18,762 nt of DNA, taken from assembly GCA_964461295.1 (NCBI GenBank), contig CAYWTX010000135.1, positions 1-18,762 of the forward strand, read 5' to 3'. The position numbers and the translations under genes are program-made. Under the pieces are notes generated by a model. The model searched no databases and was not told where the DNA came from. It was given only the letters and a program-made list of their open reading frames with translations. This DNA is from CAYWTX01 sp964461295. GTDB taxonomy: Bacteria; Planctomycetota; Phycisphaerae; SM23-33. Below are positions 15,579 through 18,762 of the stretch, piece after piece (positions within the stretch are counted from its first letter, which is position 1; each line of letters opens with the position of its first letter).

Positions 15579-16433
15579 ATGCCTGACGGCCAGAAGGACC
15601 GGCGAGCCGTCACTGTGCTTCGTCCAAGTACCGAGACATCGAGGAATGAAATAGTGGCAGAACCTCCGAAAACAGAAACCAAACACACCGAGCACTTTGA
15701 GTTCGACTTGGCGACGCCGTTCTTTCAGCAGATGCTCAAGTGCTTCATGTCATTGGGGTCCGTATCTCTCGACCGGATACAGCTCGAGCAATTGGAGTCG
15801 TCCCAGGGGGTGTACGGGGTCTATCGCGACGCGACGCTCGTGTACGTCGGTAAGGCGGAAGACACCCTGCATGACCGGTTGGAGGACCACCGATTCAAGA
15901 TTGAGGGTCGCCAGAATATTTCCCCCGACGTGATGCGATTCAAGGCGGTCTACTTGGCGAAGACTTGGGTTCCACTCGCACCCGAACAGATGCTCATCAA
16001 GCACTTCCAAAAGATGCACTTGTGCGAGTGGAACGGGAATGGCTTCGGTCCGCACGATCCGGGCCGCAACCGAGAAAAAACCAACAAGCCTCCCGAAGGC
16101 TTCGATGCACAGTACCCCATCAAGATCGACTGGCCATGCAACTCGATCGCCGTCGGTCGATACGGGGCCAACGAACTCCTTCGGGCGATCAAAGCTTCGC
16201 TGCCATTTTGTTTTCGTTACGAAACCGACAACCCAAAGGGGGCATGGAAACGCGGGTCAACCAAGTACAACGACATACAGATTTGCGTTCCAAAGCCCGC
16301 AATGCCTGCGGCGAAGCTGGTCACGCTGATCGCCGGGGCGTTCGGCCCAACATGGCAGGCGACGCGTTTCCCCAGTCATATTATTCTTTACGAGGAACAC
16401 GAACACTACAAGTACGGGAAGGCGTTGACCTGA
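15579..16433 (+). CDS. Eco29kI-like GIY-YIG restriction endonuclease
   Basis: The protein (284 aa from ATG 15579) has a GIY-YIG nuclease core: GVYGVY (~77-82) and LVYVGKA (~87-93), then R100 and H104 in LHDRLEDH, E136 in APEQMLIKHF, and NGFGPHDPGRNR (~154-165). This set matches the Eco29kI family of type II enzymes; Eco29kI itself recognises CCGCGG. GTG 15654, with GAGG 9 nt upstream, is a strong alternative start and would give 259 aa; the first 25 residues show no similarity. The gene converges on the cytosine-5 methyltransferase gene with 27 bp between stops, so the two form a restriction-modification pair. Base composition is less GC-rich than the HDAC-like gene, consistent with acquisition. 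Target specificity here is inferred, not shown. Confidence 0.82.
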   Translation: MPDGQKDRRAVTVLRPSTETSRNEIVAEPPKTETKHTEHFEFDLATPFFQQMLKCFMSLGSVSLDRIQLEQLESSQGVYGVYRDATLVYVGKAEDTLHDRLEDHRFKIEGRQNISPDVMRFKAVYLAKTWVPLAPEQMLIKHFQKMHLCEWNGNGFGPHDPGRNREKTNKPPEGFDAQYPIKIDWPCNSIAVGRYGANELLRAIKASLPFCFRYETDNPKGAWKRGSTKYNDIQICVPKPAMPAAKLVTLIAGAFGPTWQATRFPSHIILYEEHEHYKYGKALT

Positions 16434-16460
16434 TACTCCGGTCTTCGCCGAGAACTCGGT

Positions 16461-17657
16461 TCAAATGGGAAATGCTTCCCGCTTGATCTCGGCCGCCAGC
16501 AGCACCCGCATCAGGCGTTTGCCCACGACCTGGCCCAAGAGAACCGGGACGGCGTTTCCAAGTTGACGCATGCATTCGGTCCATGAACCCTCCACTATCC
16601 AGTTGTCAGGGAAGGTTTGGAGCCGTGCGCACTCCCTGACCGAGAAGTATCGCACCGACCCGTCGGACAGGCGCACGGTGTTCTCGCCGCCTGGAACGCC
16701 GTGGTCGCCGGCCTTGAGGGTCTTCGCGGGTTCGTCCATACGACTGCCGTTGTGCCCGGCGTAGGTTTTGGCACCAGGATTGATGTAGTGATTCGGCACT
16801 TCGGTGGACGTTTCGCCGACTGTCAGTACCGGGAGATCCGAGATCGCGTCTCGCACTGTCCGCCAAGGTTTCAGCATCATCGGTTTCAGCAACGCTTCCA
16901 GTGATTCGATCCGTTTCCTCAGGTGCTCCGATACCGAAGGCCTGCGCTCCTTCGGGATGCCGTGGCGCTCCCAATATTCGCCCGACACCCACTTGTCGTG
17001 GAGCAGCGCGTCTTCCTCGTGCGTCGGTTCGGGGAACGAGAACTCCGCGTGCATGTCCGAGCGGATGCCGACGATGAACACGCGCTCTCGTCGTTGCGGA
17101 ACGCCGTAATCGGCGGCATTGAGTAGTTTCGGCATGACCTTGTAGTGAAGGTCACTAAACTCGTTTGCCGTGTAGATGCTTTCCAGTCTGGCTTGGTGGT
17201 CTGTCCATTCCTCGTCGCCGCGGCGGGTGACCGTCGGGAACCGAAGCTGGTTCAAGATGTAATGGAAGTAGTTGCTGAAGCTCCGCCGGAGGAGCCCCTT
17301 GACGTTCTCGAAAATGAACGCCTTGGGGCGAATTTCCCGAACGGCGCGGATGGCCTCCGGGAACATGTTCCTGGCGTCTTCCTTGCCGCGATGCTTGCCG
17401 CCAAGCGAGAACGGTTGGCACGGGGGGCCGCCCAGTACGACCTCGATTCCACCGTGATGCCGTTTGAAACCATAGTCACGAACGTCGCACTGGACGACGC
17501 GCCAGTCTCTGGCCTGACGGATTCTGGCGTTCACATTTCGGCGGAGGGTGTCGCAGGAGTAACCGTCCCAATCAAGCACGACCTCGTGCTCGAACCCAGC
17601 CTTAGCCGAACCGAGCGCAAGGCCACCGGCTCCCGCGAACAGTTCGATGGACTTCAT
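16461..17657 (-). CDS. DNA (cytosine-5) methyltransferase of the type II system
   Basis: The protein (398 aa) shows the C5-methyltransferase motifs in order: I ELFAGAGGL (residues 5-13), IV GGPPCQPFS with catalytic C80, VI ENVKG (117-121), VIII QRRERVFIVG (188-197), a variable target-recognition region (~200-330), and X QLGNAVPV near the C-terminus. AAGGAG with 7-nt spacing precedes ATG 17657, so the open frame upstream to 17732 is not used. The enzyme transfers a methyl group from SAM to C5 of cytosine at the host's restriction sites and protects against the convergent endonuclease. The adjacent divergent vsr gene fits C5-methylation, because deamination of 5-methylcytosine creates T:G mismatches. 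Confidence 0.92.
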   Translation of the reverse strand: MKSIELFAGAGGLALGSAKAGFEHEVVLDWDGYSCDTLRRNVNARIRQARDWRVVQCDVRDYGFKRHHGGIEVVLGGPPCQPFSLGGKHRGKEDARNMFPEAIRAVREIRPKAFIFENVKGLLRRSFSNYFHYILNQLRFPTVTRRGDEEWTDHQARLESIYTANEFSDLHYKVMPKLLNAADYGVPQRRERVFIVGIRSDMHAEFSFPEPTHEEDALLHDKWVSGEYWERHGIPKERRPSVSEHLRKRIESLEALLKPMMLKPWRTVRDAISDLPVLTVGETSTEVPNHYINPGAKTYAGHNGSRMDEPAKTLKAGDHGVPGGENTVRLSDGSVRYFSVRECARLQTFPDNWIVEGSWTECMRQLGNAVPVLLGQVVGKRLMRVLLAAEIKREAFPI

Positions 17658-17746
17658 GACGGACTCCTTTCTGCGACCGCAGGCAGACCCGCGCATCCGG
17701 CGCGCCGAGGCGCTCGCCGGCCAAGCGCCCACGACAGTCTACCCGT

Positions 17747-17775
17747 TTGCGTTTCTTCCGCCAAGAGTCTATACC
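17747..17775 (+). promoter_or_regulatory. Possible promoter of vsr
   Basis: TTGCGT (17747-17752) and TATACC (17770-17775) are separated by 17 bp within the 129-bp divergent region. Transcription would start near 17782, only about 5 nt before the ATG at 17787, giving an almost leaderless message; this fits the lack of a clear Shine-Dalgarno. The -35 box is weak. Confidence 0.35.
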
Positions 17776-17786
17776 ATGGAACCTGG

Positions 17787-18224
17787 ATGGAGAAGTACGA
17801 CGCCAAGACACGATCGATAATGATGGCGGCCGTGCGGTCGCGTGGCAACATCTCGACCGAAATCCGCATGGTCAAACTACTGCGCGCATCGAAGGTGAGC
17901 GGTTGGCGGCGGCACCTCCGGATGCCCGGGACGCCGGATTTCTGCTGGCCATCGGCTAAAGTGGCGCTGTTCGTGGATGGTTGTTTCTGGCATGGGTGTC
18001 CCCGGTGCCGACGAGCGCCGAAGAGTCGGCAAGGTTTCTGGGACCAGAAGCTTGCTGAGAACCGGAGGAGGGACAGAAGAATTGACTGCATCCTCCGAAA
18101 ACGTGGTTGGCGCGTGATTCACATCTGGGAATGCCAGATCCGGGGGCCTCGCACGTTGAGCAGGCTGATGGTTGCGCTGTCAAGATCGATACCACCCAGA
18201 GGTCTGGGGAGAAAAAAGGGATAA
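17787..18224 (+). CDS. vsr: Very short patch repair (Vsr) mismatch endonuclease
   Basis: The protein (145 aa, the usual Vsr length) starts MEKYDAKTRSIMMAAVRSRG, matching the family's N-terminal helix. Catalytic residues fall where they do in E. coli Vsr: E25 (NISTE), D51 (GTPDF) and H69 (FVDGCFWHGCP). A KLAENRRRD segment (88-96) and a HIWECQI stretch follow. Vsr nicks next to T of T:G mismatches left by deamination of 5-methylcytosine, allowing repair to C:G. It is divergent from the C5 methyltransferase gene, its usual partner. The frame is open far upstream, but that part overlaps the methyltransferase on the other strand and is a shadow. Confidence 0.92.
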   Translation: MEKYDAKTRSIMMAAVRSRGNISTEIRMVKLLRASKVSGWRRHLRMPGTPDFCWPSAKVALFVDGCFWHGCPRCRRAPKSRQGFWDQKLAENRRRDRRIDCILRKRGWRVIHIWECQIRGPRTLSRLMVALSRSIPPRGLGRKKG

Positions 18225-18252
18225 GCTACTCTTCCCGCGGAACTTCGAGGCA

Positions 18253-18443
18253 GATACCGAATCCAATCTATACCACTTTACATTGATCGCCGGGGCTGCC
18301 GCCTGCGCCTGGCGCCGGCAAGTGCATTGGCGGCGCAGGCGACAGGTGCGTACACGACCCGTTTGGGAGGCGAACGGGCGACGGGATGGGCCTTGACCCG
18401 TCCGGGGCGAGGGGCCGAAGAAGGGACGCGTACGGCCTTCTGG
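18253..18443 (+). repeat. 190-bp dispersed repeat, inverted copy 2
   Basis: This copy starts GATACCGAATCC and runs in the opposite orientation to 9539-9727. The first 28 bases are identical to that copy and the rest is similar throughout, with shared blocks ACACGACCCGTTT, GAGGCGAACGGG and TTGACCCGTCCGGG. It begins 28 bp after the vsr stop. The surrounding 18225-18625 has no gene. Confidence 0.85.
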
Positions 18444-18497
18444 AAGAACTTCTTCTTTCCCCTCACGGCCAGTCCAGTCTCGGGGTAAGTGAGGCTG

Positions 18498-18523
18498 CTT
18501 TTCCTTCGCGGTCAGAGCATCGC
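18498..18523. repeat. Short interspersed repeat, copy 2
   Basis: This segment shares 23 of 26 bases with 4083-4108, ending in TCAGAGCATCGC. It lies in non-coding DNA between the 190-bp repeat and the group II intron end. Confidence 0.45.
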
Positions 18524-18625
18524 AGCGCGGCCGGGGGGATACTCGTTCGGGCAAGGACCGGCGGGCGGTCCGATGGCTGCAAATGGATCGAGGCTCGGGT
18601 GAAGGCCCGGAGGGCCGGTATCAGG

Positions 18626-18762
18626 ATAGGGGTAGGAGGGACCGGTTTGCGTCCCGGCCCCTCCCCCCTCCGAACCGGACGGGCGGTTTTCCCGCATCCG
18701 GCTCTCCGGTCAGTGGTTTTACCCCGAAGGGGGTTGACGGGCCGCCTGATGGGCTGCGACGA
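18626..18762 (-). mobile_element. 3' end of a group II intron (domains V-VI), continuing past the window
   Basis: On the minus strand a domain V hairpin (18704-18671) is followed by a domain VI-like stem (about 18670-18629: GGGAGGGGCCGG pairing with CCGGTCCCTCC around GACGCAAA, then a TA bulge and CCCC). The intron would end at CCCCTAT near 18626. Sequence upstream of domain V (18705-18762) would be the end of domain IV. The intron's 5' part and any reverse transcriptase-maturase lie beyond the right edge, so completeness is unknown. The 3' exon begins near 18625 with CCTGATACC. Confidence 0.8.
18671..18704 (-). ncRNA. Group II intron domain V
   Basis: The minus strand reads GAGCCGGA, then TGCGG, a GAAA-type loop, CCGCC, CG and TCCGGTTC. 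The two 8-nt outer arms pair fully (one G-U), the inner GCGG/CCGC stem is present, and the AGC catalytic triad sits at the base, as in the conserved 34-nt domain V. Compared with common forms the apical loop has one extra A, and a U-C mismatch lies next to the bulge. Confidence 0.82.

Noticed and set aside
15568..15654. A 28-codon leader frame whose TAG overlaps the alternative GTG start of the endonuclease
   Set aside because: It is too short to judge and has no ribosome site or similarity; the overlap may be chance.
16434..16460. Bidirectional terminator between endonuclease and methyltransferase genes
   Set aside because: CCGAGAACTCGG just downstream can form only a 4-5-bp stem with a minimal loop and no T-tract.
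17145..17786. Upstream extension of the vsr frame
   Set aside because: It overlaps the methyltransferase gene on the other strand and has no similarity; the Vsr N-terminus begins exactly at ATG 17787.

Overview
The window is GC-rich bacterial DNA. The gene content points to Planctomycetota (possibly Phycisphaerae) or a related PVC lineage. It has a large secreted heparinase-II/III-like protein, a secreted PQQ-type beta-propeller with an N-terminal methyltransferase-like segment, a Tat-exported histone-deacetylase-fold enzyme, a caspase-like remnant and many foldback repeats. This assignment is inference from gene families; there is no rRNA or marker gene here.

Layout, left to right. Positions 1-635 hold two foldback repeat elements and no gene. 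A single-chain type ISP-like restriction-modification enzyme lies on the minus strand (636-4022). After a repeat-bearing gap comes the heparinase-like gene (4389-7721). Its last 166 bp are duplicated downstream (8775-8940), and the two copies bracket a compact HigBA-like toxin-antitoxin operon with a clear promoter and a palindromic operator (7762-8773). A hairpin-rich non-coding stretch follows (8941-9774), then an orphan XRE antitoxin-like gene (9775-10122, minus) and a second copy of the nested foldback element (10206-10475). The PQQ-like protein gene (10581-13811) contains an in-frame array of four 7-bp units. Next are the Tat HDAC-like gene (14017-15111) and a broken caspase-like gene (15253-15546). 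An Eco29kI-like GIY-YIG restriction endonuclease gene (15579-16433) converges on a cytosine-5 methyltransferase gene (16461-17657, minus), and a divergent vsr mismatch endonuclease gene follows (17787-18224). The right end has an inverted partner of a ~190-bp repeat and the 3' end (domains VI and V) of a group II intron that continues past the window.

Two layers are mixed. Exported catabolic or surface proteins (heparinase-like, PQQ-like, HDAC-like) form the host background. Defence and mobile modules (two restriction-modification systems, a toxin-antitoxin pair, an orphan antitoxin, a group II intron, several foldback repeat families) are interleaved between them. The strongest unexplained signals are the toxin-antitoxin cassette bracketed by a duplicated gene 3' end, the two nested foldback elements whose outer stems differ in sequence but keep pairing, the ~190-bp inverted repeats 8.5 kb apart, and the heptanucleotide array inside a coding region.
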